64,000 bases of DNA from Filosporella fistucella (lineage: Eukaryota > Ascomycota > Leotiomycetes > Helotiales): NCBI GenBank assembly GCA_030077755.1, contig JAQJZZ010000001.1, forward strand, positions 1,798,001 through 1,862,000, written 5' to 3'. Made by a program: the position numbers and the translations under genes. Positions 1 to 12,451 of the stretch are shown piece after piece. Every line of letters begins with the position of its first letter. Position 1 is the stretch's first letter. The notes under the pieces are model-generated. The model was not told where the DNA came from. It saw only the letters and a list, made by a program, of their open reading frames with translations, and did no database searches.

Positions 1-2942
1 GTACTGCAAAGAAGCTAGACTTCTCTGGTGGAAATCCAGTTATTGTCAACAGAGCTTCGACTTCCATCACGCAGGATTTGAAAGGATCAGTAATGGCCAG
101 TCCAGCACGTCGACCACCGCAGAGTCCATTTAGAGAGTCAATGAAGGCATCTCCACAAAAGATTGCCTTGGGAAATTCATTCCTCCAATCCCCATTCAAG
201 CCTTCTCTCCCAGCGCCAAAGTCTGCAGCACAAAACTCGCCGTTGAAGGCGTCTATGCTCCAGTCGCCTGTGAGAAGACCACAATCTCCAATGAGAGTCA
301 CAGAAGCAGGGTCTCCTAGCAGATCTACCAACAATGCCTCTCTTTTCGCCGGAACTCCAAAAGCCAGCACCTTCAAGATGACCAAGTTTGCGACTCCTCG
401 AACTCTCACCAAAAGTGTTAGCCGCCCTGGTCAAATGCTTCCACCGAAATTGCCAACCAACTTCGCTACCGGAAGTCCTCGATCTGAAGAAACCGTAGAT
501 GTGATGATGACATCTGAACCAGAGATGAGTGCCACCCTGAGTGCCGAGCCATTGATATTCTCTGGCAGGCTTTCATCCATTATGCCTCGAGATGCGGACC
601 CTGCTCTCAACCCATCAAAGCCAATTAAAGAGAAATCTGAAGCACAAGGACAGGCTGAAAGTCATCCAATCGAAGAGCCAATGGCTGTGGATGAAGCTGA
701 ATCAGACACCATTGTGGTTGAAAATACAGCCCAAGAGGAATCCAATACCCCACCTGCTTCCCCCTCTCGACACAGCACTGGGATTGCACCTGCTTTTGCT
801 CTTCGGGAGAATAATGACAGCCCATTTGACGACTCAGACTCCGAAGATGAGCTTGCTTCGGGAGCTTCGATGTACTCGCCGGTTCCACTGACTGGATTCA
901 AGATTTCCTCGCACGACTTTGCTTCTTCTCCAGCAACACCAACACCACCAACTTTCATGAAGACACCAAAGACCGCAGCTCTCCTGAGATCTGAGCGCAG
1001 AGAAAAGATCGGGTTCACCCCTTTGGCTCGTCAATTGAGTGATTGGATGGCATCTAGTCCTGACAAGTCCGAGAGTAACGCTTCCGACTCACAGCCTCAA
1101 TCGCCCACCAATGCAACTTTCGGCCAGGCATTCAATGATTCTGTACAGCCATCTCCGCTAAAGAGCACTTTCTTCGAGGACGAAATGACTGTTCGGGATG
1201 AGTTGGAAGCCGCTCCGGAGTCGGAAGAAGCTGATTTGATGGCTAATTTTGAGCCTGTTACGTTAGATGAAGAAGACTTGGCTCTTGCATATGAAGCTGA
1301 TGAGATGTCACTCTTGGAACCAGATCAGATTGAGTCTCATGCGACAGAGAACATGTTCACACCAGAGGAGACATTCGAGCCTCATGCTGTTGAAGCTGTT
1401 GAACTTGAGGAGACCATTCCAGAAGCTGAACAAGCAGTTGGAGCTATCGCATTCGAGGAGGGCCTTCCCGAAGTTGACCAAGTAGCTGATGCCTTCACCA
1501 GCATCGAGTCAATTGAGGTGATCCAGTATCTTGATATTGAGGAAACTCCTCAAGTCGAGAGCGAGGTACAAGATGCCATCAACCATGAGATTGCACCATC
1601 AGAAGCCAGCCAAGAGTATGGGGATGAGAATGCCATTCCAATCGATCCTGAATTACTCGCCCTCACACCCAGACCGGCTCCTCGAGTTTTCTCCACACCA
1701 AAGAAAATCCTCGGAGAGAGAGTCTGCCACACAGTATTCAAGGTCCCACTCAAGCCAGCTGCCGATCACACTCCAATGCGACCATCGCCATTGAAGCGTA
1801 GTGCTAGCATCTCGAAGCTTCCTGTTCAACGGCCAACCACATCTTTGACCCGGAAAAACACAGTCATCTCATACTCGCCCATGGAGAGCACACCCAGAGC
1901 CAAAGAAAATGACGAGTCTGAAGTTCAAAGCTCCTTTGCAACTCCGTCCAAGGAAGCTCCGGCGTGGTCAACTATGGGTACACCTGCACGGACACCTCGC
2001 CGTGATCTTAACACTGCACTTCTCAAAGGAGCAATTGTATTTGTTGATGTTCATACAAGCGAGGGTGCTGATGCAAGTGCTCTCTTCACAGAACTTTTGA
2101 CCCAGATGGGTGCTCGGTGTGTCAAGACCTGGTCTTGGAATGGAAATTCCGAGGAAGGTAGCAAGATTGGTATCACTCATGTTGTTTTCAAGGATGGTGG
2201 AAAGAGAACCTTGGAGAAAGTAAAGGAGACCAATGGTGTGGTCTCTTGTGTTGGTGTTGGATGGGTCCTTGAGTAAGTGAGCCACTGCTATTATCTACTA
2301 CAATTGCTAATGATATTCAGTTGCGAACGCGAGAACAAATGGCAAGATGAATCCAACTACTCTATTGACACAGACTTTGTTCCAAGAGGTGGACACAGGA
2401 GACGCAAAAGTATGGAACCACGAGCGCTGGCGAAGATGAGTGGAACTTTGAGTTCCTCTTCTTCTACTACTCCTGCTCGCAACAATATGTCACCAAGCAA
2501 GGATTTCATGTATACCGAGACTCCAGGCACAAGTAAGAGCAGAAGACGTGAATCGGTTCAGTGGATGCGGTCCCCTTCTGGGTCTTCATCAGACTCATAT
2601 GATCCAAATGATCAAACCCTGATCCTCTCGCCTGTTCCAGCTACGCCAGCACCAGAGACAATCTCAGCGTATGGAGAGGACGGTCTCTATGGTCAAGATA
2701 CCCCTGGTGGTCAGACTCCATATTTCCTCCATAAAGAGCAATTGGTTCAAAAAACGGCTCCAGTGAGGAGATATGTGGATACTGAGCAAGATGAGTTGAC
2801 CGGATCAAGCACTATTGGTGCAGGTTTCTTGTCGGAGAAGAAAGATGAGAGTGTGATGATGCGATTAATGGCTGCAAGAAGGAAGAGTTTGCAATTCGCG
2901 CCCAAGGTTGGGAGTCCACTTGCTCGTGGGGAGTTGTTTTAG
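1..2942 (+). CDS. BRCT-domain nuclear protein, microcephalin-like (5' partial)
   Basis: The reading frame is open to the left edge, so the true start lies outside; about 963 residues are visible. One 48-bp intron (2273-2320) with GTAAGTG donor and TTCAG acceptor joins ...GWVL to DCEREN and keeps one domain intact. Most of the protein is low-complexity, rich in S, P and E, with many SP sites followed by a basic residue (SPFR, SPFK, SPLK, SPMR). Near visible residues 674-775 lies a BRCT domain: VFVDVHTSEGADAS, MGARCVKTW, ITHVVFKDG, then WVLDCEREN. This resembles BRCT1 of MCPH1 (family knowledge), which binds chromatin or phosphopeptides in genome maintenance. A basic segment (GGHRRRKSMEPRA) follows. 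A nuclear role in DNA damage or mitosis is inferred. The BRCT call is firm; the exact orthologue is not. Confidence 0.85.
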
Positions 2943-3312
2943 ATGCACATATTTGGGGTTACTTTGGTGAGGAAGGTTTGGGTTTGGTGTTTATGTTTCT
3001 TGTTTGCGTCTGCATTTCTGCTTCGTGATGTGGTGTTCCTGCATTAGCGGTTGGATGGGGGTGTTGATTGATTTTGTAGTGCTAGTTATGTTCATGAATA
3101 TATGTGTGTCAACTATCGTTTTTCATCAATATTTGGTTTTATACTTAATGGCGTGGTTTTCCCATCAAACATCTAGACTGCCATTGTCATTGTCTATAGG
3201 CTCGCGGTTGAGATGAGGCTTCTTATCGCTGCATAGAGCTGTCACGAGAATCACATGCCAAAAGTTTCGCACAGCGATTCATGTTTCAGAAATCACAATC
3301 TAGGACAACCTC
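2943..3312. other. Intergenic region between convergent genes
   Basis: This gap separates the 3' ends of the BRCT gene and the minus-strand sugar porter. It is T-rich on the plus strand and presumably holds both 3' untranslated regions. No gene is supported. Confidence 0.5.
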
Positions 3313-5415
3313 TTAAACCTCACTTCCCGATCTCTCTCCTTCCTTCCCCACAACAACATCCTCCACCTCCCCCTTCTCCCCTCCCTTTTCCTCACCCACC
3401 TTCCCACCACCGCTCCTGGCCAACACTCTCGACTTCCTCACAACTCCCCTTAGCGTCTCATTATCCCTAAAACAGCCATCAATCTCCTCCAAACTCATAC
3501 CCATCGTCTCGGGATAAAAAAAGTAAACCGACACAGGTATGCAAAACGCAATTACAGAAAAGAGAATGAAATAATAAGAACCGATGGAGGAGATAGCGAC
3601 GGGGGTAGCGAGGATGACGACGAAGTTCCACAGCCAGTGGTTGGCGGTCGAGATGGAGGACATGCTTACGCGGAGCTTGGTGGGCGCGACTTCGGCGCAG
3701 TAGAGGAAGTTTGCGCCCAGGAAGCCGATGGGGACGAAGAAATTGTACTAGGGGTAAGGGTGTTAGAGGGTTGGGGAACGGAAGCGAGGGAAGGGGGACA
3801 AACGAAGAATATGAAGAACACGCTTGCGATAGATGCAGCTTTGTTGTCGGATGGGAAGGAGGTTGCTACGGCTAGGGCGAGCATACAGGAGCCCATTCTG
3901 GAGGATTGTCAGAAATTGATTTATCGTTTAGAAGAGGGATGTTGAAGTTTGAGTTAAAAACGGAGGGGAAGGGAAACAGCAAAAGGAAGAACGGATGGGG
4001 ATAAGAAAAGAGGGAAACGTACCCAACACCACTAAACATAAACAGAGCCCTTCTTCCAAACCTATCGATAGTGAAGAATGCCACGAATGAGGAGAGGAAT
4101 TTCCATGTTAGTGTTCCACCTGATAAGATGCGGGATGTTTGACCGTCGAGTTTGAGGTTTTGTTGGAAGATTACTGGGGCGTATACTATGTGGGTACACA
4201 TTAGACTACGTCAAAACTAGTTTTTCCGATAGAGGAGGATGAATTCAAGAGAAAAAGGAATAAGAAAAAGGACATGGACAGGAAAAGACGACCTACCAGA
4301 AATCAAATTACTCCCCGACATCTGCTGGAAAAACTGTAGCAGAATACATAAACAGAATCTATAGAATAGTTTCTCGGGTCCCATGGTAAACATATCTTTT
4401 ATACTTGCTTTTTTCACCGTTGTCTCTTCGAGAGAGTATTGGATGCTTTCTATTTCGGCAGTGATTAGGGGATCATCTAGAGGCAGGTCTTTGAGGCGGG
4501 AGAGGATGGAGCGGGCTTCGGTGACACGGGAGGTTTGGATGAGCCCTGGGGATTATTTGTTAGAGGTTGGAAGAAAGGACCAAGCGGAGGTGGTCAGGAG
4601 AACGTGGGACTTACAACGAGGGGATTCGGGCATGATGAATATACAACCCATTAGCATGAGGGAAAACGCAAGTGGGATTCCGAGTGGCATTCTCCAGGAA
4701 GCAGAGATGTTAGGACCAGATTTTATTTGCGATGCGCCGAGATTGATCCATGATTCGAGGGTATATCCCAGACTGGTCATCAATTAATACATGATATACT
4801 CATAATCTCAAATTGTTTAAAAGAAGGCAAAAAATTGAAGAAAAGATAATATGAACCGGATCAGTAACTCACGTCATAAACAACCCATCCAACACAACAT
4901 GTTTCCCCCTATCAGCAGCCTCACTACTCTCCGCCTGCCACACTGGCACAGTAGCACTCAACACCCCAATCCCCAACCCAATAATCGTTCTCCCTACAAT
5001 AAACTGCGCCAGTCCAAATGAAGACGTACATAAAGTCTCGCCCACAAGCGTAAGTACAGCCCCTAGGAAAATGGCTTTCCGTCTCCCTAAAGGGTTCCCG
5101 ATGTATATACATGAGAGTGCGCCGACGAGAGCGCCTAGCACGAAGGTAGCTACCACTGTGCCTTGAATAGTGGCATTGTGGGATTTTTGAGACCCAGTGG
5201 TGTGCGTTGTGTCTATTGAGGGGAAGGTTTTTGTCCAGTCTGGGAGCTGGGGATGTTAGTTGGGACTTTTGAGTGGGAGAGGGGAGGGAGAGAGAGGTAC
5301 TTACGGATAGGAGACCGCCGACTCCTGCTTGGTTGTAGCCGAAGAGGATGAAGCTTGGTGCGACGATGAGGGCTATTTGAGCGATTGATAGTTTGTGGCC
5401 GCGGAGGAAAGACAT
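3313..5415 (-). CDS. MFS sugar porter (hexose transporter family), seven exons
   Basis: A plasma-membrane sugar transporter of the MFS sugar-porter family. My model has exons 5305-5415, 4873-5246, 4615-4772, 4297-4545, 4023-4185, 3804-3897 and 3313-3747, giving 527 residues, with every junction in phase. The start is the ATG of MSFLRGHKL. Family signatures appear in order: FGYNQAGVGGLLS in helix 1, GRRKAIFLGA, GRTIIGLGIGV, PESPRWL, DRFGRRA and PETMGMSLEEID. These fit a 12-helix porter. The C-terminal tail is a low-complexity G/E/K-rich stretch. Donors are standard GTA/GTG types except exon 6, which uses GTTTGT. Substrate cannot be read from sequence; a monosaccharide or disaccharide imported with protons is the family norm. 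No enzyme gene is close enough to assign a pathway. Confidence 0.88.
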
Positions 5416-7008
5416 TTTGGGGTTGGTGGTGGTGGTTTGCGAGAAAAGGTGAGGGGTCGGGGAGAGGAAAGGGGGGAGAAAGAAGGATTTAAGGAAAATA
5501 TAATTTTTGAAAAAAATAATTCTATCTCCAGAACAAGATAAAACAACGGTCTTGTCCCCGCGCTTACAGGTACAACTTACCCCATTCCAGTCCAGTTCCA
5601 TCCCAACCAAAACCCGCATCGAAATCTGACGTTTAGCTCCCCACTACGGAACTCTCTCCAGCGAAGCATATCCTTCTCGAAACTAAATAAGCGGACACAA
5701 AGAGCCTCACGTACCAAGCTTTCCTTAACATCATTGGCGCAGCCATGGCGTTTGTACCTGCGTATCCATATGAAATCCAGGGTATCGTACTTGAATTCCG
5801 ATATGTGCGCTGAATATACTAGCGTAGTGGATGCAACTGACCCACAGATATCGGCCCGGCACTAGTAGATGTCAAAAGTGGTGGTGTGACCATGAATCGT
5901 GCTATGCCTTTTCTCCCTGGGCGGAGATGCTCAAAAACCCGGTGTCAATCCGGTCTCTGTTTTACTGGGTAGGTGGGGACTCCATTTTACGGATTCTACA
6001 GCTGGAGAACGGGTGATGTCGGGGAGAGAGAGGGGACTCCAGGAGGATATCGGGGTAGATGGTTTTATAAGGATTGAGAGAAGGGGATTGGATGAGCGGA
6101 GTTTGAAATTTGAAGGTTCGTGGGGAAAGAATATGGAGATGGAGAAGTGTGTATAAAATTCGTTTCTCGGAGCGTGAGTGAGTTCTGAGGCAAAAGACGG
6201 TGTATGAAAAATGCAGCGGACATCCACATCCACAGTTGGAACCCCATCCTCGGCCATGTGACTAGATTAGCATAACAAAAATTTCTCTATGAAGGAATCC
6301 ACATTCGATGGTAAGGGACAAAAATACCGCACGCAAATATCTCGGTGATGCAGACTTGCACCGTGGGAAAGCGAGTGGTTGTGCTGCGACGACTGATAGC
6401 GATAAGGAGCCAAATCCACACATATCGAGCTGCTAGAATATCCAGCTTCTAATAGGTACCTGGTTTATGTGGCAGCTTGGGATAGTAAGTTTGGTACGAT
6501 TTAGACTGCTGTCATGGATTGTATGCTTATTCTCCTCATGCAGATATTCGCCCACCACTCAGCCCGTTCGTTCATAATATGCGGAATGCAAGATACGTGT
6601 ATTTCCGTATGCCACACTGCTGCATATGGTCCTGTTTTGCAATATCTAAGTGAGTTTCTCAGAATCCGGCTTTCGAAAGTGCCGGGTTTTGGAGGTGGAG
6701 TGGAGAGAAAGAAAGTCCTGCAAGTGCCGAGATCCGTCTACGGCTTTATCTCGGCTGTTTCCCCCTTTCTTTAGCGAGGTCGGGTGTACGTGCAAAGGTT
6801 TGAGAGGAGAGAAGTGAATAGAGAGAAGGCGACGTGCGGGAGAGAATTGCGAATTAGGAATGTCATCAGAGCGCTTGCAATTCGGAAGATTTCGGGCCAC
6901 TTCCTGCATAGATTGTTTTGCCAGATGTAAGTGAACGGAATGTGCTAAGAATTATAAAACACCAACCAAACACTACATATATAAACTTTGAATACTTTTA
7001 CGTCTGCT
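5416..7008. other. Intergenic region, no gene seen
   Basis: About 1.6 kb lies between the sugar-porter start and the end of the GMC gene. It contains only short frames without family motifs. The part next to 5415 should hold the porter promoter; an A/T-rich stretch lies at about 5490-5525 (minus-strand promoter position). Nothing else is supported. Confidence 0.4.
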
Positions 7009-8941
7009 TTACTGTCCCAAGATGTTGGCAGCGATCTTCTCAGCAAGCATATATATCGTACTCTGCGGGTGTCCAGGAGGCAACAAGGCAAAAGAACTCG
7101 CATCCACAACCCTCAATCCACTCACCCCGAAAACCTTAGCATTGTTATCCACCACTGCCGTAGGGTCACTACTTTTCCCCATCTTACATGTGCAACTTGC
7201 ATGCCAAACAGTATGTACAGTATTCTTGATGGTTTGCAGAATCTGTTCATCGGTTTGCACAGCTGGACCAGGGAAATACTCCGTCTTATCAGCTAGAACT
7301 GGTGACATGGCTGTGCTAGCAAACGCTGCTCGAACACGTTTATATGCTGCAATAGCAACTGCCTGATCGGTGGGTGAGGTAAGCCATTTCGGATCAATGA
7401 TTGGGAGATCATCAGCATTTTTAGATGCGAGCGTGACGGTACCACGAGATAGTGGTGCGACGAGAGCAGCGAGAATAGTAGCGTATTGAAATCCATCTTT
7501 TGGCTGTCCAAACGGGAGAGATGCGAAGTCGCCCACATAACCTGGTGCAGAAAGATATTCAACCTCTGGCCAATCTGCAGGAAAAGAAGCTAAATCTGCT
7601 TCAGCAGCTGGAGATAACCCAGCTCTAAGACTAGAAGGAACCTTTTCCCAGCCGAGATAATCGCAGATCGGATTCGTGAGTGGACCTTGCTTCCTGATAC
7701 TGTAATCACCTGCAAATTCGGCAAGCAGATATACAGGATCGTTTGCGAGACGGGTGAAAGTTTCGACATTTACTCGATAAGAGGGACCGAAGAAAACGTG
7801 ATCCCACATGTTTTGACCGACTCCTTCGAGGGTTGATACGGCTGGAATGTTGAAATTTTGGAGAGTTGCGGCAGGACCGATGCCAGATAGCATGAGGAGT
7901 TGTGGACTTTGAAAAGCGCCAGCTGATAAGATGACTTCTTTACGGGCGTTAATGGTGTATGTGATACCGTTTGACTTGACACTGACTCCAGTCGCCTTCT
8001 TCGCGGTGTTGAAAAGTATCTTTTGAGCGGTAGTTAAGGAGTAGACTTTCAGGTTTCTTCTGCCTGCTGCCGCGTTGAGGAACGAGGTTTGTGAAGACTC
8101 TCGCTTCTGATCAGATGGGTTTATGGTCGACGAACAATATTGGGCACCCATCAATGATCCACTATTGAAATCTGCAGCATCAGGAATGCCAATCTCGTTC
8201 AGTGCCCCTTCGATGTAGCTGGAAAATGGTCCAGCGTAGTTTGCATACGAAACGTCCAGCGGTCCACCAGTGGATGAAAAGGCAGCAGCGTTGAATTCAG
8301 CAGATGCATTGGCTGCACGAGAAGGACCTGGTGCTGTGAATTTGACACTCTTCTTAAAGAATGGAGCGAGGTTGTCGAAGGTGTACGATTGATCTCCGAC
8401 AGCATCTGCCCATCTCTGATATGAATCTCTCGTTCCACGCTGATATATCATGAAGTTTCGGGCTGAACTTCCACCCAAGCACTTGCCGCGTGCATAATGA
8501 ATTCTCCTATTGTTTGCACCCGCTTGGGGTGCAGTGACGAAATTCCAGTCGACCATGGGGTTGGTGTCTGCGGGATCAGAGCCACACCAGTATGAATCAC
8601 CTGCTGGCGTTGAGCTCAGGATTGGGTTTGTGATCTGTTAGGAGTCAGTTGGTGTTCTCGAATAGGTGTACAGGAAAACCCCCCTGATAAAATGATCCGG
8701 CTTCGATGACAGCGACTGAGTTTGCAGGATTCTCTGATAATCTCGAGGCCATTGCAAGCCCAGCCGTTCCACCACCAACGATAACATAGTCGTATGTAGC
8801 AGAAACCCCGATGAGACCGGCGAGAGAACCAAGAAATCCGTTCAGTTGTCGCTTTTCCTCTTCGTTCTCTGTGGCAAGCGAATGGGCTAATTGAACGACG
8901 TATGCCGCAACGGCAACGAAAATAAATGAAGACCGCATCAC
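7009..8941 (-). CDS. Secreted GMC-family FAD oxidoreductase
   Basis: A glucose-methanol-choline family flavoenzyme, probably an extracellular alcohol or sugar oxidase/dehydrogenase. Exon 1 encodes a hydrophobic signal peptide ([20 protein letters not shown]) and the FAD dinucleotide fold [19 protein letters not shown]. Exon 2 carries GMC signature 1 ([15 protein letters not shown]), signature 2 ([17 protein letters not shown]) and both active-site histidine segments ([11 protein letters not shown] and [12 protein letters not shown]). Length is about 630 residues, typical of the family. The single intron is unclear: acceptor AACAG ends the intron at 8635, but the GT after a six-G run (8679) is one base out of phase, and the in-phase GT at 8671 leaves only 37 bp. 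Substrate (aryl alcohol, choline, glucose) is not determinable here. The secreted location pairs it with the GH5 and AA7 genes further right. Confidence 0.88.
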
Positions 8942-10539
8942 AAAAAGCAGATGATTGAGAAGCTCAGAAACACCCGTACTGCAGCGATCGAAGGTAGGAA
9001 GGGGCTCCTATTATAATACATTTATTCCTAAAATCTACTCTTATCTTCTTGGCAACAGCATCCACATTACCAGCTCTAAATGTAAAGTTCAGCCACAAAT
9101 GCCGAGGCTACCAGTAATCCTGAACGAAAACGAGGCAAAATCTTGGATTCTGACGATGATCTTTTTCTTTAACTATTCAGAGTAGCATCTCGCCCAGAAA
9201 TGGCTGCCGTTTTAGCGTGTCTAGCCCCTGAACGGTCCCCGCGGATCGGCAACACTTCCCTCAGCTCCCTGAACACTTACCTCTATACAGATAGGCTTAA
9301 CGCTACAACCCCGCCTTTACAGCCACATGGGAAAATTGCACTCGAATGTCCTCAGATCCTCTATTTAGATTGCCTAGGCAGCTTGTGAATTCTTACTTCG
9401 GACTTTAAACCTATCGGATTTGTAGCAGAAATGCACTACTGAGCCTACTGATGTCTGATCAGATACCAAAAGATCGGCCGGCACTTGCACGGACAATTAT
9501 CTAGTGTTGGCTGAGGCTTATTACCCCCTTTTGCAGTGCAACTGAGCGGGACGAATATCTTCTTGTAATAGCGAAAATCAACTCTGATAGGACATGACGG
9601 AGCCTGCTCCGTTTCCCTTTGCCGAGGCATGATAAATTTGCTTCTGCGTTGCTGTGGAAAATTTGTATTGTGCTTTTCAGCGAAGAGCTTTTGATAGTCA
9701 GGGAAATGAAGAGATTGTTCGAATAAATGAATTTTCGCCAAGCGTGTTAGAGGGTCTGTTCGGACACCATGGTCGTATTTGTGGAGAACTATACTCTAAC
9801 TACAATTTTTTAATGGAGGAGGCTTACTCAAGTGACAAGAAGGCTAGATGCAATCTCAAGGTCTCTTGGTAAAAGGCCAAACACCTTACACCGTGAAAAC
9901 CTTGGCAGGTTGGACGTCTCACTATACCTACCTCAGGGCAGTTTGAGATTATTTGCAAACATAAGGACAAAGACAAACCTGCATTGTGGTATTATTCTCT
10001 CAACTCCTACTTTTTCGGGCAAGGCTGTTTGAGCTTTATATAGCTTACCTCTTAGAGTTAACTTTGTCAGTCAGTAAATGGTAATGGGGTTGAGTTGAGT
10101 GCTTTTTGAGGGCTCAAGCTACACTATAAGGAGCAGAAACATATATAACACATGGAATCTCACACTCAATCCTTTTCCAAGCAGGTTATTTAGTCATCAT
10201 TTAATCTGTTATGATAACTTGATCGCTGGAAAAGTCTGAAAACAGTAGCATGAACAGATGAGAGGCACACTTGGCCGGAGGAACTTCGGTCCAGCTCATG
10301 TTTCTCCTTCTATGGATTAAAGATAAACATGGCGTTCGCTTTCGAATTACAATTCCTCCCCTTTCTCGAATTAATGACGAAACCATTCGACAAGAATCAA
10401 TATAACAATACAGATTGTCTAAATGGGTCACCGGAGCACACAAAATATTTCTCAACCCTGTACCGCAACCTCGATCTAAACACACACCTTCAATCTCCCC
10501 CAATTCCTACAGAGCAACAGTCCTTGTTTGTTCACTACC
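8942..10539. other. Intergenic region, no gene seen
   Basis: About 1.6 kb between divergently transcribed genes. A TATA-like ttataataca at 9011-9020 lies about 70 bp upstream of the GMC start, so the left part probably contains that promoter. The remainder holds only short frames with no recognisable motifs or clear repeats. Confidence 0.4.
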
Positions 10540-11578
10540 ATGAAACCAAAGCGCAAGTCCAGCACTACGATGTCGTCTCCAGAATCGAGCTCAGATATCA
10601 GACCTGGAACCATAGTCGCTGCATCATCACCAGAGCCATCGCTTCTCGAGAAGCTGCCCAAAGGGTTGCTCACTATGATTTGTAAGTCTTTTTATCTTGC
10701 GACTAATCTCTAGTGTGAGATCAAAGTATCTTCATGGGAATATCATTTGCTCTAGATATTCAATATCTTTTGTATTAGAACACTCAACTGACCTGACATA
10801 TTTCTGATTAGTGGAGGAAGTGATACCTTCGAAAACACTTATCGCCATTCCCTCATATACCCTAAGCCTAGGCCACCCACCACTTATTCCACCACTTAGC
10901 CGCAAGCATCAATGGGCCATTCTTTTCGCCAACAAAAGTATCAACCGCGAAGCGCTTTCAATATTCTATTCCAAAAACACTTTTCGTCTTTCTATCAGCC
11001 TTGCTTGCCCTGGAAACCTCAAAGCTTGCAGCCCATTTTTCCAGAAGTTCGTCGATGGCCCACCTGCAGCTCATCTGAGAATCATTCAATTCCTCAAAAT
11101 CCAATTTCTTTTCAGCGGTGGTTGTGGTTTCGAAGAGCAATATCGTGATGGCCTGGCGGGAAACTTGTTGCCAGAACCAGAGATACCTTACGATTTCACA
11201 TATTATTGCAACGAAGTTGCCAGTCGATTCACAAATCTTCAGAGCGTTACTTTAGAGAGATCACCGGTGTGCGGGCATCGCAATCATAGCGTTGTGAATA
11301 TTTCCCCTGAGACAATTCTTTCAATTCAGAAGCCTTGGGAGAAGGAGACATTGGAATTTCTCGGTGTCGATGGCAAGAAGATTGAGGCGATGAGAAAAAC
11401 AATCTTGGACAAGGAGCGCTTAGAGAAGGAACAAATGGAAGCAAAGCAACTGGGTGAGAAGGAACTTGAAATGGCAGGTATTGAGACCATAGATAAGGAA
11501 GTGGCGGAAGATAAATTGGACAAGGAAGAACTCGATCAGGGAGATTTTGAGGTTGGCAATAAAGTTTATGTAGAGTAG
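10540..11578 (+). CDS. 2EXR/DUF7730-type hypothetical protein
   Basis: Function unknown. The model has two exons (10540-10681 and 10812-11578) split by a 130-bp intron with GTAAGTC donor and GATTAG acceptor; it encodes 302 residues. The first ATG gives MKPKRKSSTT. Residues about 35-55 hold the 2EXR-like segment LLEKLPKGLLTMI joined to LEEVIPSK, followed by the family hallmark NKSINREALSIFYSKNTFRL. In Leotiomycetes these F-box-like/2EXR proteins are numerous and mostly uncharacterised. The C-terminus is a strongly charged K/E-rich helix from about residue 235 (EKERLEKEQMEAKQLGEKE style), likely coiled coil. A second member sits 0.9 kb downstream in the same orientation. Family assignment is by motif resemblance; no catalytic residues are visible. 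Confidence 0.75.
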
Positions 11579-12451
11579 AGGACCAGAGGTCATACTAGAT
11601 AGCATTGGGAGCGGGGATGGAAATCGTGCTTTGTGTTTTTCAGCAACAAGAAGATGCTGCACTCCATCTTTGGTTGTGATGACTAGGGAAACTCATAAGT
11701 CAAAAAGCAACATTTTCGTCATATATCATGCCCACTTTACTTCAGTGTGATGTCAATGCTATTACCATAGTTTCCAATTTCAAGCGTAACCAATCACTAT
11801 TCTCTCAAATCAAATTACTGACCATGAAGCCTTTTTACAGAGTACTTGATGTTATATCTATTGTGTCAAGCAGTACACCTCTCAGACCTTGAGCAGCATA
11901 TTTAGCTTTCAAGCCCATTAGAACCAAGACTTGAGCAGTAAAATACAAAGAAACTACTGTATTGGAGCTCTACACAGTTAATGAGATATTTGGAATCTTT
12001 ATAAGCTTTACCTAGCTTTCTCTCACAAACGTTTTGAGCGTATAGTAATTATTCAAAATTGCAATCTTTTAGATATCAGGGTCTGAAGAGAGAATTCGTA
12101 TTCGCTATATCTCACTGGCTATGGCACTCTTGCCTTCCCTCCAGGGAGTAATGAACCCTAGGGAATAGCTGTTTTGTCTCTTACTGGACATTGGCATCAA
12201 TGAAGTTCTGCAGCTCCAGACTCGATAAAGCAATGTGACTAATTCGCTTCAACCATAAGCCTGGAACTGAATTCCCAGACTCATTCCAAGAAGAGTAATA
12301 TTGGGAACATAGTTGATCCGACCTTCTTCCGAATTCTATTTTGGTAGATAACACTAGCGTCTCGAGCGATTGAAGCCTTACTTGAGGTTTGTTTACTGGC
12401 ATCTTCTCGGAACATGGCAATCTAAGTCACAAACAATCACCATCAATCAAA
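11579..12451. other. Intergenic region
   Basis: This gap between two same-strand 2EXR-type genes is A/T-rich and should contain the 3' end of the first and the promoter of the second. No gene or repeat is supported. Confidence 0.4.
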
